From Paractinoplanes tereljensis (lineage in GTDB: Bacteria > Actinomycetota > Actinomycetes > Mycobacteriales > Micromonosporaceae): DNA of 64,000 bases. The notes below the pieces were generated by a model. The model was not told the DNA's origin. It saw only the letters and a list, made by a program, of their open reading frames with translations, and did not search any database. How positions within the stretch are numbered: position 1 is the stretch's first letter; each line of letters starts with the position of its first letter. The translations under genes and the position numbers were made by a program. Shown here one piece after another: positions 52,933 to 61,043 of the stretch. The stretch lies in the NCBI RefSeq assembly GCF_016862435.1, contig NZ_BOMY01000050.1, positions 124,001 to 188,000 on the forward strand, given 5' to 3'.

Positions 52933-53679
52933 CTACGAACGAACGGGATTGAAGCCGAACGGCAGCTCGAGCCGGTGCGTCTCCATCAGGGCCGGGTCGG
53001 CGAGCAGTTCGCCGGTGGGAGCGTCGGCGACGATCCGCCCGCCGTCCAGGATCACCGCGCGCGGGCAGAGCTGCAACGCGTACGGCAGGTCGTGGGTGAC
53101 CATCAGGATGGTGATCGGCAGCCCGGTGAGGATCTCGTAGAGCTCGCGGCGGCTGGCCGGGTCGAGATTGGACGACGGTTCGTCGAGGACCAGCACCTCG
53201 GGGTGCATGGCGAGGACGGTGGCGACGGCGACCCGGCGGCGCTGGCCGAACGAAAGATGGTGCGGGGCGCGGTCCCGGTAATCGCCCATGCCGACCGCGC
53301 CGAGCGCCTCGTCGACGCGTTGCTGCAGCTCCGGGCCGCGCACACCGAGGTTGGCCGGGCCGAACGCGACGTCCTCGGCGACCGTGGGCATGAACAGCTG
53401 GTCGTCCGGGTCCTGGAAGACGATGCCGACCCGGCGCCGGATGTCGGCGAGCCGGGCGCGGTCGGCCGGGTCGACGCGGACGCCGGTGATCTCCACCGAC
53501 CCCGACCCGCCGTGCAGGATGCCGTTGAGGTGCAGCACCAGGGTGGTCTTGCCGGCGCCGTTCGGCCCGAGCAGCGCCACCCGCTCACCCTCGGCGACGG
53601 TGAGGTCGACCCCCTGCAACGCCACGCTCCCGTCGGGGTAGGCGTAGTGCAGTCCGGTGATCCGCAGCGTCGGCGTCAT
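52933..53679 (-). CDS. cbiO: ECF-type cobalt/nickel transporter ATPase (CbiO-like)
   Basis: 248 residues. Walker A is LLGPNGAGKTTLV, the Q-loop VFQDPDDQLF is typical of CbiO/NikO, the signature is LSFGQRRRVAVA (LSxGQ), and Walker B LVLDEPSSNLDPASR. The H loop is MVTHDLP. It energises a group I ECF transporter. ATG at 53679; it overlaps cbiQ by 4 nt. Confidence 0.93.
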   Translation of the reverse strand: MTPTLRITGLHYAYPDGSVALQGVDLTVAEGERVALLGPNGAGKTTLVLHLNGILHGGSGSVEITGVRVDPADRARLADIRRRVGIVFQDPDDQLFMPTVAEDVAFGPANLGVRGPELQQRVDEALGAVGMGDYRDRAPHHLSFGQRRRVAVATVLAMHPEVLVLDEPSSNLDPASRRELYEILTGLPITILMVTHDLPYALQLCPRAVILDGGRIVADAPTGELLADPALMETHRLELPFGFNPVRS

Positions 53680-54425
53680 GACAGAACGGTAACCAGCGCG
53701 ATCCCCGCCGATGCGACCGGCAGCACCGCCGACGCCACCCACTGTGCGACCGGGGCCCGGCCCTGTTCGGGAGCGGGCAGCCGCCCGGTGTAGCCGCGCG
53801 ACACCATGGCCAGGTAGACCCGTTCGCCGCGCTCGTAGGCGCGCAGGAACAGCGAGCCGATGCCGACCGCGAACGCCTTGACCTGCCACAGGAAGCGCGG
53901 GTCGTAGCCGCGGGACAGCCGGGCGATCCGCATCCGGCGGGCGTCGTCGGCGAGGACGTCCAGGTAGCGCAGCATGAACGTGGCGATCTGGGTGAACACC
54001 GACGGGCAGTGCAGCCGGTCGAGGCCGAGGATCAGGTCGCGGCTGGTGGTGGAGGCGGCCAGCAACAGCGAGGCGAGCACACCGAGGGTGCCCTTGGCGA
54101 AGATGTTCCAGGCGCCGTACAGACCGTCGACCGACAGCGAAAGGCCCAGCCAATCGATGCGCTCGCCGTGTCCGGCGAAGGGCAACCACACCGCGAGGAG
54201 TACGAAGGGCAGCTCGATCGTCGCGCGTCGGAGCAGCCAGGGAGCCGGGACCCGAGCCAGCACCGCGGCCACCGCGAGCAGCAGGGCGTAACCGGCGAAC
54301 GCCACGAACTCGGTTCGCGGCGTCGCCACCACGACGATCGTGAACAGCACGGTTGCCGCGATCTTCACCTCGGGCGCCAGCCGGTGCACCGGGCTCGGCC
54401 GGTCCAGGTGGAGCGTGTTGTTCAT
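53676..54425 (-). CDS. cbiQ: ECF-type transporter T component (CbiQ-like)
   Basis: 249 residues, about five transmembrane helices, with the two Ala-Arg-Gly type coupling motifs of T components (RIARLSRGYDPRF and LAMVSRGYTGRLP). It couples CbiO to CbiM. Start ATG 54425, overlapping the next gene by 4 nt. Confidence 0.9.
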   Translation of the reverse strand: MNNTLHLDRPSPVHRLAPEVKIAATVLFTIVVVATPRTEFVAFAGYALLLAVAAVLARVPAPWLLRRATIELPFVLLAVWLPFAGHGERIDWLGLSLSVDGLYGAWNIFAKGTLGVLASLLLAASTTSRDLILGLDRLHCPSVFTQIATFMLRYLDVLADDARRMRIARLSRGYDPRFLWQVKAFAVGIGSLFLRAYERGERVYLAMVSRGYTGRLPAPEQGRAPVAQWVASAVLPVASAGIALVTVLS

Positions 54426-54757
54426 GCCGGGGTGCGGCGCCGGGCCACCCAGAACAGGCCACCGCCGATCGCGAAGGTGAGCAGAACCCCGGCTACGCCG
54501 GCCAGACCGGTCGACAGGTACGGGTTGTCGATGCCCTTGATCCCGTAGTCGGCGAGCGGCGAACCGCCCAGCTGGTGGCCCTTCTCCTGCTGGGCCATGC
54601 AGGTGCCGCCGGTGATCTCGTCGTCGGCGTTGAACGTGCAGCCCTGGCGGGCGGCCGCGTCGAGGCCGTCCGGGCTGGACGAGGCGAAGTTGCTGACCAC
54701 GCCGGCCAGCACCAGCGCGACGAACAGTCCGGCGAACCAGAACCACTTCCTCTTCAT
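54422..54757 (-). CDS. CbiN/PDGLE-type component of the ECF importer
   Basis: 111 residues with two transmembrane helices (FWFAGLFVALVLAGVVSNFA, LAGVAGVLLTFAIGGGLFWV) and the conserved SSPDGLDAAA motif of the PDGLE domain, equivalent to CbiN or NikN. It would contact the CbiM metal-binding site. GGAGG upstream sets the ATG at 54757. Confidence 0.88.
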   Translation of the reverse strand: MKRKWFWFAGLFVALVLAGVVSNFASSSPDGLDAAARQGCTFNADDEITGGTCMAQQEKGHQLGGSPLADYGIKGIDNPYLSTGLAGVAGVLLTFAIGGGLFWVARRRTPA

Positions 54758-55452
54758 GCGGCCACCTCCACCGGCAACACCGCGGGCTTGCGGAACCGGC
54801 GCAGCGCATAGACCAAGTCGGGCCGGACCCGGGCGACCGTAGCCACCGTGGTCGCCGCGATCAGGCCTTCGCCGATGCCGATCAGGATGTGTACGCCGGC
54901 CATGGTGCCGGAGATCGCCGGCAGGGACAGCTGGGTGGTGCCGCCGAGTGCGTACTCCAGGACGAAGCCCTGGGACGCCACCACGACGCTGACGATCGAG
55001 GCGATGAGCGCCGAGGCGCCCAGCCCGCCGGGGTTCTTCGGCAGCACCCGGAGCAGGCCTGCCACCAGGAGATATCCAGCCGCGGTGCCGAGCAGTGCCA
55101 TGTTCGTGATGTTCAGCCCGAGCGCGGTGAGGCCGCCGTCGGCGAACAGCAGACACTGGACGATCAGCACGGTCGAGACGCACAGCGCGCCGACCCACGG
55201 CCCGACCAGGATCACCGCGAGGGTGCCGCCGAGCAGGTGCCCGGAGACGCCCGGCAGGACCTGGAAGTTGAGCATCTGCACCGCGAAGATGAACGCCGCG
55301 ACCAGCCCGGCCATCGGCACGAGCCGTTCGTCGAGATCGGCCCGCCCGCGTCGCACGCAGTAGGCGAGGGCCGCCACCGCGAACACCGCGAAGATCGCGG
55401 AAACCGGTCCGTTCACGATCCCGTTGGCGATGTGCATCGCCTGCACGTTCAT
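54754..55452 (-). CDS. cbiM: ECF-type S component for nickel or cobalt (CbiM/NikM-like)
   Basis: 232 residues, seven helices. MHIANGIVNGPVS matches the metal-binding N-terminus (MHIPDG...) of CbiM/NikM, whose Met-His-Ile end coordinates Ni or Co; here five residues (MNVQA) precede it if the ATG at 55452 (GGAGG upstream) is used, whereas the ATG at 55437 would give the classical MHI terminus. GPWVGALCVSTVLIVQCLLFADGGLTALGLN and the GVHILIGIGEGLI helix fit the family. A Nur-like box lies 55 bp upstream, favouring nickel. Confidence 0.9.
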   Translation of the reverse strand: MNVQAMHIANGIVNGPVSAIFAVFAVAALAYCVRRGRADLDERLVPMAGLVAAFIFAVQMLNFQVLPGVSGHLLGGTLAVILVGPWVGALCVSTVLIVQCLLFADGGLTALGLNITNMALLGTAAGYLLVAGLLRVLPKNPGGLGASALIASIVSVVVASQGFVLEYALGGTTQLSLPAISGTMAGVHILIGIGEGLIAATTVATVARVRPDLVYALRRFRKPAVLPVEVAA

Positions 55453-55506
55453 TGCTGCCTCCCGCTGGCCACTCGGAGCCGTCAGCATATTAGGGATCAA
55501 TGGCTA

Positions 55507-55523
55507 TTGCATAGAGGTGGCAA
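55507..55523 (-). promoter_or_regulatory. Nur-type nickel box
   Basis: TTGCATAGAGGTGGCAA has the two arms TTGC and GCAA separated by 9 bp, as in the Streptomyces Nur box (TTGCaa-N5-ttGCAA). It precedes the cbiM-type gene by 55 bp and suggests repression by Nur when nickel is plentiful. The inner arms agree only in part. Confidence 0.5.
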
Positions 55524-55561
55524 CAACGACACCGGGGCATCGATCTCAGTAAACGGACCAG

Positions 55562-55599
55562 TTGACCTTACCTATGGGTTGTGTGGGATATTCCCAGTC
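55562..55599 (+). promoter_or_regulatory. Promoter for the SsuD operon, probably leaderless
   Basis: TTGACC (55562-55567) and GATATT (55587-55592) are 19 bp apart and would start transcription close to the ATG at 55600, with no ribosome binding site. This fits a leaderless mRNA. Confidence 0.5.
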
Positions 55600-56709
55600 A
55601 TGTCTGTGCACGTGCACTGGTTCTTACCGACCACCGGCGACAGCCGCACCGTGGTGGGCGTCGACGAGCGTGGCGGGCGCAGCACCCATCGCTCCGCCGA
55701 TGCCGGGCTGCGGCAGCCTGACCTGGACTATCTCGCCCAGGTGGCGATCGCGGCGGAGCGCAGCGGATTCACCGGCGTGCTTACCCCGGTGGGCACCTAC
55801 TGCGAGGACGCGTGGCTGACCACGGCCGCGCTGCTGCGCGAGACCAAGCGCCTCAAGTTCCTCGTCGCGTTCCGCCCGGGGTCGCTCACGCCGACGCTCG
55901 CCGCCCAGATGGCGGCCACCTATCAGCGGCACTCCGGCGGCCGTTTGCTGCTGAACATCGTCACCGGCAGCGACGCGGTCGAGCAGCGGCGGTTCGGTGA
56001 CTGGCTCGATCACGACCAGCGGTACGCGCGCACCGACGAGTTCCTCAGCGTGCTGCGCGGTGCCCTGTCCGGCCGGCCGTACGACTTCGACGGCGAGCAC
56101 TACACGGTGGCCGGCGCGACCGTCTCGGTCCCGCCCGACCCGCAGCCCACGCTGTACTTCGGCGGCTCCTCGAAGCCGGCCCTGGACGTGGCGGCCAAGC
56201 ACGTGGACGTCTACCTGACCTGGGGTGAGCCGCCCAAGGCGGTGGCCGAGAAGATCGCCGCGGTGCGCGAGCGGGCCGACGCGCACGGCCGCACCCTGCG
56301 GTTCGGCATCCGGCTGCACGTGATCACCCGGGACACCTCCGCCGAGGCGTGGGGCGAGGCGGACCGGATGCTCGCCGCGCTGTCCCCGGCGGAGATCCGC
56401 CGGGCGCAGGAGTCGCTGTCCAAGGGTGACTCGGTGGGTCAGCAGCGGATGCTCGCCTTGCACGGCGGGCGCACCGACGCCCTCGAGGTGTCACCCAACC
56501 TGTGGGCCGGGGTCGGCCTGGTGCGCCCCGGGGCCGGCACCGCCCTGGTCGGCAGCCACGACGAGGTCGCCGACCGGATCGCCGAATACCACGACCTCGG
56601 CATCGACGAATTCATCCTCTCCGGCTACCCGCACCTCGAAGAGGCGTACCGGGTCGGCGAGGGCCTTCTTCCCGTATTGCGTTCCCGCGGCCTGCTGGCC
56701 TTTGACTAG
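55600..56709 (+). CDS. ssuD: FMNH2-dependent alkanesulfonate monooxygenase (SsuD)
   Basis: 369 residues. Long identities with E. coli SsuD are visible, for example TGVLTPVGTYCEDAWL, LKFLVAFRPGSLTPT, NIVTGSD, LYFGGSSKPA, VDVYLTWGEPP and ISPNLWAGVGLVR-like SPNLWAGVGLVRPGAG. SsuD uses reduced flavin and O2 to split alkylsulfonates into sulfite and aldehyde, releasing sulfur for growth. No flavin reductase (SsuE) lies nearby. It starts an operon with an ABC importer of the sugar type (9-nt gap to the binding protein). Confidence 0.9.
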   Translation: MSVHVHWFLPTTGDSRTVVGVDERGGRSTHRSADAGLRQPDLDYLAQVAIAAERSGFTGVLTPVGTYCEDAWLTTAALLRETKRLKFLVAFRPGSLTPTLAAQMAATYQRHSGGRLLLNIVTGSDAVEQRRFGDWLDHDQRYARTDEFLSVLRGALSGRPYDFDGEHYTVAGATVSVPPDPQPTLYFGGSSKPALDVAAKHVDVYLTWGEPPKAVAEKIAAVRERADAHGRTLRFGIRLHVITRDTSAEAWGEADRMLAALSPAEIRRAQESLSKGDSVGQQRMLALHGGRTDALEVSPNLWAGVGLVRPGAGTALVGSHDEVADRIAEYHDLGIDEFILSGYPHLEEAYRVGEGLLPVLRSRGLLAFD

Positions 56710-56718
56710 GAGATACTT

Positions 56719-57990
56719 ATGTCCAATTTGTCGAGAAGAAGTCTGCTCTTCGCCGCCGCCGGCAGTGCCCTCGCCGCCTGTGCCGGCCCGGGCGGCGACG
56801 ATGAGAAGTCCACAAGCACCGAGGGCTTCGACGGCCCGGTCGAGGGGCAGCTGTCGTTCGCGCACTGGCGGGCCGAGGACAAGGACGTCCTCGAGCAGAT
56901 CATCGCGAGCTTCGTGGCGAAGAACCCCAAGGTCACCGTGCGGCAGGACATCTCGCCGTCGAACGACTACCAGACCACCGCCCTGCAGAAGATCCGCGGC
57001 GGTGCGGTGGGCGACGCGTTCACCGCGTTCCGCGGTGCTCAGTTCACCCAGATCGCCGGCGCGGGCGTTTTTGCTGATTTGTCAGGGCAAGCCGATCTCC
57101 TGAGCAAATATGACGGCAAGTTGATCGCGGCCGGAAACGACAAAACCAAGCAACTGGGCCTGCCCTACCAGCTGGTCTTCAACATGCCGGTCACCAACGT
57201 GGACCTGTTGGCCAAGTACGGCTACACCGACCTGCCGAAGGACTGGGACGGCTTCCTGGGCCTGCTGGACGGGCTCAAGGCCAAGGGCGTCACCCCGATC
57301 GCCTGGCCGGGCGGGGACGCGGCGAACGCCGGTCAGCTGCTCAACACCATGGTCATGAACAACATCCCGACCGACGACGCGCTCGGCAAGTTCGAGACCG
57401 GCGAGGTCAAGGCGACCGACGAGTGGTTCGTGAACACCCTGAAGCAGTACGCGCAGCTGCGCCCGTACGTGCAGAACGGCGCCAACGGCACCTCGGCCGA
57501 GGCGGCCGCGCAGCTGTTCGCCACCCAGAAGGCCGCGCTGCTGGCCACCGGCTCGTTCCAGGCCGGTGCGGTGCGCAAGCTGGGCGCGAAGTTCCCGCTC
57601 GGCCTGTACGCCCCGATCACCACCACCGCCGACAAGGCCAAGTACGAGGGCGTCTTCAACGCGACCTTCATCCTCGGCATCAACGCGAAGTCCAGCAAGC
57701 AGGGTGCCGCCCTGGCCTGGCTCAAGCACCTCGCCGACCCGGCCGTGGCCGCCCTCTACGCCAACGGCACCTCGCAGCACGTCACCGTCAAGGACGTCGA
57801 GTACACCAACGAAGACCTCAAGTCGTTCGCGCCCTGGTTGACCAAGAAGACGCTGCTCGCGCCGCGTTTCCAGTTCAACAACCTGGACGTGCGCTCGGCC
57901 ATCGAGAACGCCACCGTGCAGGTCGTCGGCGGCACCGACCCGGCGAAGGCGGCGGAGGCAGCACAGCGCGTGATCGACCAGAAGAAGTGA
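56719..57990 (+). CDS. ABC transporter substrate-binding lipoprotein, sugar type (family 1)
   Basis: 423 residues with a Tat-like lipoprotein signal (NLSRRSLLFAAAGSALAAC; twin Arg then lipobox). The mature protein matches CUT1/family 1 binding proteins: FAHWRAEDKDVLEQIIASF, a middle lobe DLPKDWDGFLGLLDGLKAKG and hinge region. The ligand is unknown; the neighbouring SsuD-type monooxygenase hints at a sulfonated sugar. AGGAG precedes the ATG. The permease gene starts inside its stop (GTGA). Confidence 0.87.
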   Translation: MSNLSRRSLLFAAAGSALAACAGPGGDDEKSTSTEGFDGPVEGQLSFAHWRAEDKDVLEQIIASFVAKNPKVTVRQDISPSNDYQTTALQKIRGGAVGDAFTAFRGAQFTQIAGAGVFADLSGQADLLSKYDGKLIAAGNDKTKQLGLPYQLVFNMPVTNVDLLAKYGYTDLPKDWDGFLGLLDGLKAKGVTPIAWPGGDAANAGQLLNTMVMNNIPTDDALGKFETGEVKATDEWFVNTLKQYAQLRPYVQNGANGTSAEAAAQLFATQKAALLATGSFQAGAVRKLGAKFPLGLYAPITTTADKAKYEGVFNATFILGINAKSSKQGAALAWLKHLADPAVAALYANGTSQHVTVKDVEYTNEDLKSFAPWLTKKTLLAPRFQFNNLDVRSAIENATVQVVGGTDPAKAAEAAQRVIDQKK

Positions 57991-58841
57991 AGCAAAAGGC
58001 TCTGCTGCTGTTCCCGGTTCCGGCTCTGGTCCTGTACGGCGCGTTCTTCGTTCTTCCCGCCGTGCAGGGCCTGCAGTACTCGACCACCGACTGGGACGGC
58101 TACAGCCCGTCGTTCCAGAACGTCGGGCTGGACAACTTCCGGCGGGTGGTGACGGCCGACGACCAGTTCAGCAACGCGCTCGGCAACAACCTGAAGTTCC
58201 TGCTCACCGTGGTGCTCGGGCAGACCGTGCTGGCGCTGTTCCTGGCGGTGCTGCTGGCCGCCCGCAGTCGCGGGTCGACCTGGCTGCGCGGGCTGTTCTT
58301 CCTGCCGACGATCCTGTCCTCGGTGTCGGTGGCGTTCGTCTGGAAGTTCATCTACGACCCGAACTTCGGGCTGGCCGACCAGCTGCTCCGCCCGCTCGGG
58401 GTGACCAGCTCCTACCTCGGTGACGAGCAGAAGGCCGTCTTCTTCGTCGGGTTCGCCCAGATCTGGTTCCACGCCGGGCAGATGATGATCATCTACCTGG
58501 CCGGGATCAACCAGATCCCGGCCGAGCTGTACGAGGCCGCTCGCACCGACGGCGCCGGCCGCTGGCAGCAGTTCCGGCACATCACCTGGCCGCTTGTCGC
58601 GCCGGCCACCGCGCTGGTCGTCGCGTACACCACGATCCAGTCGTTCAAGGCGTTCGACCTGATCCTGGGGCTGGCCGGCAACCCGCCGCGCAGCGCGCTG
58701 GACATCCTCTCCACCCGGATCTACACCACCTTCGCCAACAACCAGCTCGGGTACGCGGCCGCCGAATCCGTCGTGTTCATGCTGGCGATCGCGCTGGTGA
58801 CGTGGTTGCAGAACCGGGCCACGCGATTGGCACACCGATGA
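57987..58841 (+). CDS. ABC transporter permease 1, CUT1 type
   Basis: 284 residues, six helices, with the EAA loop ELYEAARTDGAGRWQQFRHITWPLV that binds the ATPase. It belongs to the MalF/UgpA-like group. It starts with GTG in the stop of the binding-protein gene and overlaps permease 2 by 4 nt. Confidence 0.9.
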   Translation: MKQKALLLFPVPALVLYGAFFVLPAVQGLQYSTTDWDGYSPSFQNVGLDNFRRVVTADDQFSNALGNNLKFLLTVVLGQTVLALFLAVLLAARSRGSTWLRGLFFLPTILSSVSVAFVWKFIYDPNFGLADQLLRPLGVTSSYLGDEQKAVFFVGFAQIWFHAGQMMIIYLAGINQIPAELYEAARTDGAGRWQQFRHITWPLVAPATALVVAYTTIQSFKAFDLILGLAGNPPRSALDILSTRIYTTFANNQLGYAAAESVVFMLAIALVTWLQNRATRLAHR

Positions 58842-59647
58842 AGACCGGCCGCCGCGCTCTGCTCGGCTTCTACTCGCTGATCGTGATCGTCCCGCTGCTC
58901 GTCGTGGTGGGCGGCTCGTTCAAGACCACCCAGCAGCTGTTCGACTCGCCGTTCGGCCTGCCCACCCACCCGACCCTGGACAACTACGACACCGTGCTGC
59001 GCCAGCAGAATCTGTTACGGGTGCTGGGCAACAGCATCACGGTGGTCGCGGTCTCGGTGCCGGTCACGCTGATTTTGGCAAGCCTGACGGCGTACGCCGC
59101 GGCGCGGTTGCCTGGTTGGTGGGGTCGAGTGGTCTTCGGCATCTTCGCGGCCGGTCTCGCCGTGCCGGCCCAGGCCATGATGATCCCGCAGTATGTCCAG
59201 TTCGACCGGCTCGGCCTGCGCAACAGCCTGACCGGCCTGATGCTGATCAACGTGGTGGTGACGCTGCCGGTGGCGGTGTTCATCCTGACCGGCTTCATGC
59301 GGACCCTGCCGCAAGAGCTCTACGAGGCCGCCGAGCTGGACGGCGCCGGAGCGTGGACGACGTTCCGGAAGATCGCGGTGCCGCTGTCGTTCCCGTCGCT
59401 GGCCGCCACGTCGATCTTCCTGGTCGTCATGCACTGGAACGACCTGTTGTACCCGTTGCTGTTCATCGACGACCCGGCCAAGCGGACCCTGCCGCTGGCC
59501 CTGCTCGACTTCCAGGGCGAATATCTCACCGATTACCCGCTGCTGTTCACCGGCGTGGTGGTCGCGTCGGTGCCGATGGTGCTGGCCTACGCGTTCCTGC
59601 AGCGGCACTTCGTCGCCGGCATCACGGCCGGCTCGGTCAAGGGCTGA
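58838..59647 (+). CDS. ABC transporter permease 2, CUT1 type
   Basis: 269 residues, MalG/UgpE-like. EAA loop ELYEAAELDGAGAWTTFRKIAVPLS. No ATPase gene follows, so the importer probably uses a shared MsiK-type ATPase encoded elsewhere, as is common in actinobacteria. Confidence 0.9.
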   Translation: MKTGRRALLGFYSLIVIVPLLVVVGGSFKTTQQLFDSPFGLPTHPTLDNYDTVLRQQNLLRVLGNSITVVAVSVPVTLILASLTAYAAARLPGWWGRVVFGIFAAGLAVPAQAMMIPQYVQFDRLGLRNSLTGLMLINVVVTLPVAVFILTGFMRTLPQELYEAAELDGAGAWTTFRKIAVPLSFPSLAATSIFLVVMHWNDLLYPLLFIDDPAKRTLPLALLDFQGEYLTDYPLLFTGVVVASVPMVLAYAFLQRHFVAGITAGSVKG

Positions 59648-59675
59648 GGGGTGCCGGCCGACCCCGGCCGGCACC
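59648..59675. terminator. Hairpin between convergent genes
   Basis: GGGTGCCGGCC and GGCCGGCACCC pair over 11 bp with a 6-nt loop, directly after the permease stop and just before the end of the RDD gene. Confidence 0.7.
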
Positions 59676-59684
59676 CTCAGGCAA

Positions 59685-60263
59685 TTACTTGACGACGATC
59701 GTCTTCAGGATCTTGTCGGCGAACGTCTGCTTCTTCTCGTCCCACAGCGGCCACAGGTAGCCGATGTAGCAGGGCAGGGCGTCGATGATGTGCGTGATGT
59801 CGCGACCGAACGCCAGGCCAGCGCCGATCGGCTGACCGCTCTGCTCGCCGACCAGGCGCAGGCCAAGAGCCTTCTTGCCCCAGCTCTGCCCGGTCTTGCC
59901 GGCCTGGAACCAGCGGTTGTAGCCCTGGACGGCCAGGCCCAGCAGCCAGAAGATGAAGTAGAAGGCGTTGAGACCGTTGTCCCCGGTGCCGAGCACGCCG
60001 GCCAGGATGTAGAACGGAGCCGCGCAGAGCGCATCGATGAGGAAGGCGCCGACACGCGGGCCCCAACCGGCGAGGTTGACCGCCGGCGCGCCGTAGCCCG
60101 CCGGGGCGCCGTACTGCGGCTGGGCGTACTGCGGCTGACCGTATTGCGGCTGCTGCGGCTGGCCATAGGGCTGCTGCGGCGGCTGCTGGCCGTACTGCGG
60201 CGGCTGCTGGCCGTACTGGGGCTGCTGGTTGCCGTACGGGTCATTGTTCGGTGGGTAAGTCAT
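59685..60263 (-). CDS. RDD-family membrane protein with Gln/Pro/Tyr-rich N-terminus
   Basis: 192 residues. The first 60 are repeats of YGQQP-like units (PQYGQQPPQYGQQPP), probably disordered. The RDD domain follows with WGPRVGAFLIDALCAAPFYI (Arg, Asp), QSWGKKALGLRLV and FGRDITHIIDALPCYIGYLWPLWDEKKQTFADKI. RDD proteins are of unclear function; some are transporters. DUF2752 is encoded just upstream on the same strand, as in many actinobacteria. Confidence 0.88.
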   Translation of the reverse strand: MTYPPNNDPYGNQQPQYGQQPPQYGQQPPQQPYGQPQQPQYGQPQYAQPQYGAPAGYGAPAVNLAGWGPRVGAFLIDALCAAPFYILAGVLGTGDNGLNAFYFIFWLLGLAVQGYNRWFQAGKTGQSWGKKALGLRLVGEQSGQPIGAGLAFGRDITHIIDALPCYIGYLWPLWDEKKQTFADKILKTIVVK

Positions 60264-60277
60264 CTCTCGCTGATCCT

Positions 60278-60685
60278 TTACGTGGCCCGGCCGAAGCCGA
60301 GCCGATGCAGTTGGAAGAGCCAACTCGCGACCGCGAGCAGCCCGATGAGCCGTGCGACCCACCGTCGCCTGTTCGGCGACCACGGTCGTGGTGGCCCCAG
60401 GACGCCCGCGGCACGTAACACCACGAGCGGAACCACGGCGACGACGAGCGCCGCCAGGCCAAAGATCAAAGGATTTGCTCCGAACGCCGCCCCGACCTCG
60501 CCTCGCACGAGGGCGATGGCGGCGGTGGTGAGACCGCAGGCCGGGCACGGCACGCCGGTCAGCGTGCGCAGCGGGCACGGCAGGGAGGCGCCGGTGTGGT
60601 CGGTGAGGACCGGCCAGACCGCAGCACCGACCCCGACGAGCAGGCCGAATCCGCCGACTCGCTCCGGGACGGAGAAGGTACGCAG
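60278..60685 (-). CDS. DUF2752 membrane protein, probable CTG start
   Basis: About 135 residues. SLPCPLRTLTGVPCPACGLTTA is the DUF2752 signature (CP-x8-CPxCGxT), followed by two or three helices (PLIFGLAALVVAVVPLVVL, WVARLIGLLAVASWLF). The only standard start, GTG at 60553, would delete the first conserved cysteine. The frame is open upstream to 60820 with no ATG, GTG or TTG; CTG at 60685 has GGGGG 7 nt before it and yields RTFSVPERVGGFGLLVGVGAAVW, a plausible first helix. I place the start there. It is 14 bp before the RDD gene. Confidence 0.6.
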   Translation of the reverse strand: MRTFSVPERVGGFGLLVGVGAAVWPVLTDHTGASLPCPLRTLTGVPCPACGLTTAAIALVRGEVGAAFGANPLIFGLAALVVAVVPLVVLRAAGVLGPPRPWSPNRRRWVARLIGLLAVASWLFQLHRLGFGRAT

Positions 60686-60824
60686 GAAGACACCCCCGTG
60701 ATCTCCAATTTCGATGGCCCGGAGATAGTAATCGGCGGATTCCGCACCGCGCGAGCCCCAAAAGCGCAGGTGACGGCCAACCGACAGGCCAATTTTCCGA
60801 CTAATTAGACATTCTTCAAGTTAG

Positions 60825-61043
60825 TTTCCGGGAGAGCAGGGCCAGCAGCAGAGCCGTGCGGTCCTGAGCGGACGCCAGGCGATCGTCCGGTGCGAAGCCG
60901 AAGAACCGCAAGGGCCGCTCCGCGACACCCGCGGGAAGATCACCCCCGAGGAGTACGCCGAGGACCGCCGACCGCAAACCCCGGATCTGCTCGACGATGC
61001 CCTTGACGTGCTCACCGAGGCCGTGCGCAAGGTAGGCGGATGA
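60825..61043 (+). pseudogene. 3' fragment of an unidentified gene before the aldehyde dehydrogenase
   Basis: An open frame of 72 codons without any standard start ends in TGA that overlaps the aldehyde dehydrogenase ATG (ATGA). The last part, KITPEEYAEDRRPQTPDLLDD ALDVLTEAVRK (split here), has codon use like a real protein and looks like a C-terminal helix. It may be what remains of a partner enzyme in the same operon. I cannot name the family. Confidence 0.35.

Noticed and set aside
55453..55599. A cobalamin riboswitch before the CbiM-type gene
   Set aside because: The region is too short and has no B12-box-like sequence; a Nur-like box explains it better.
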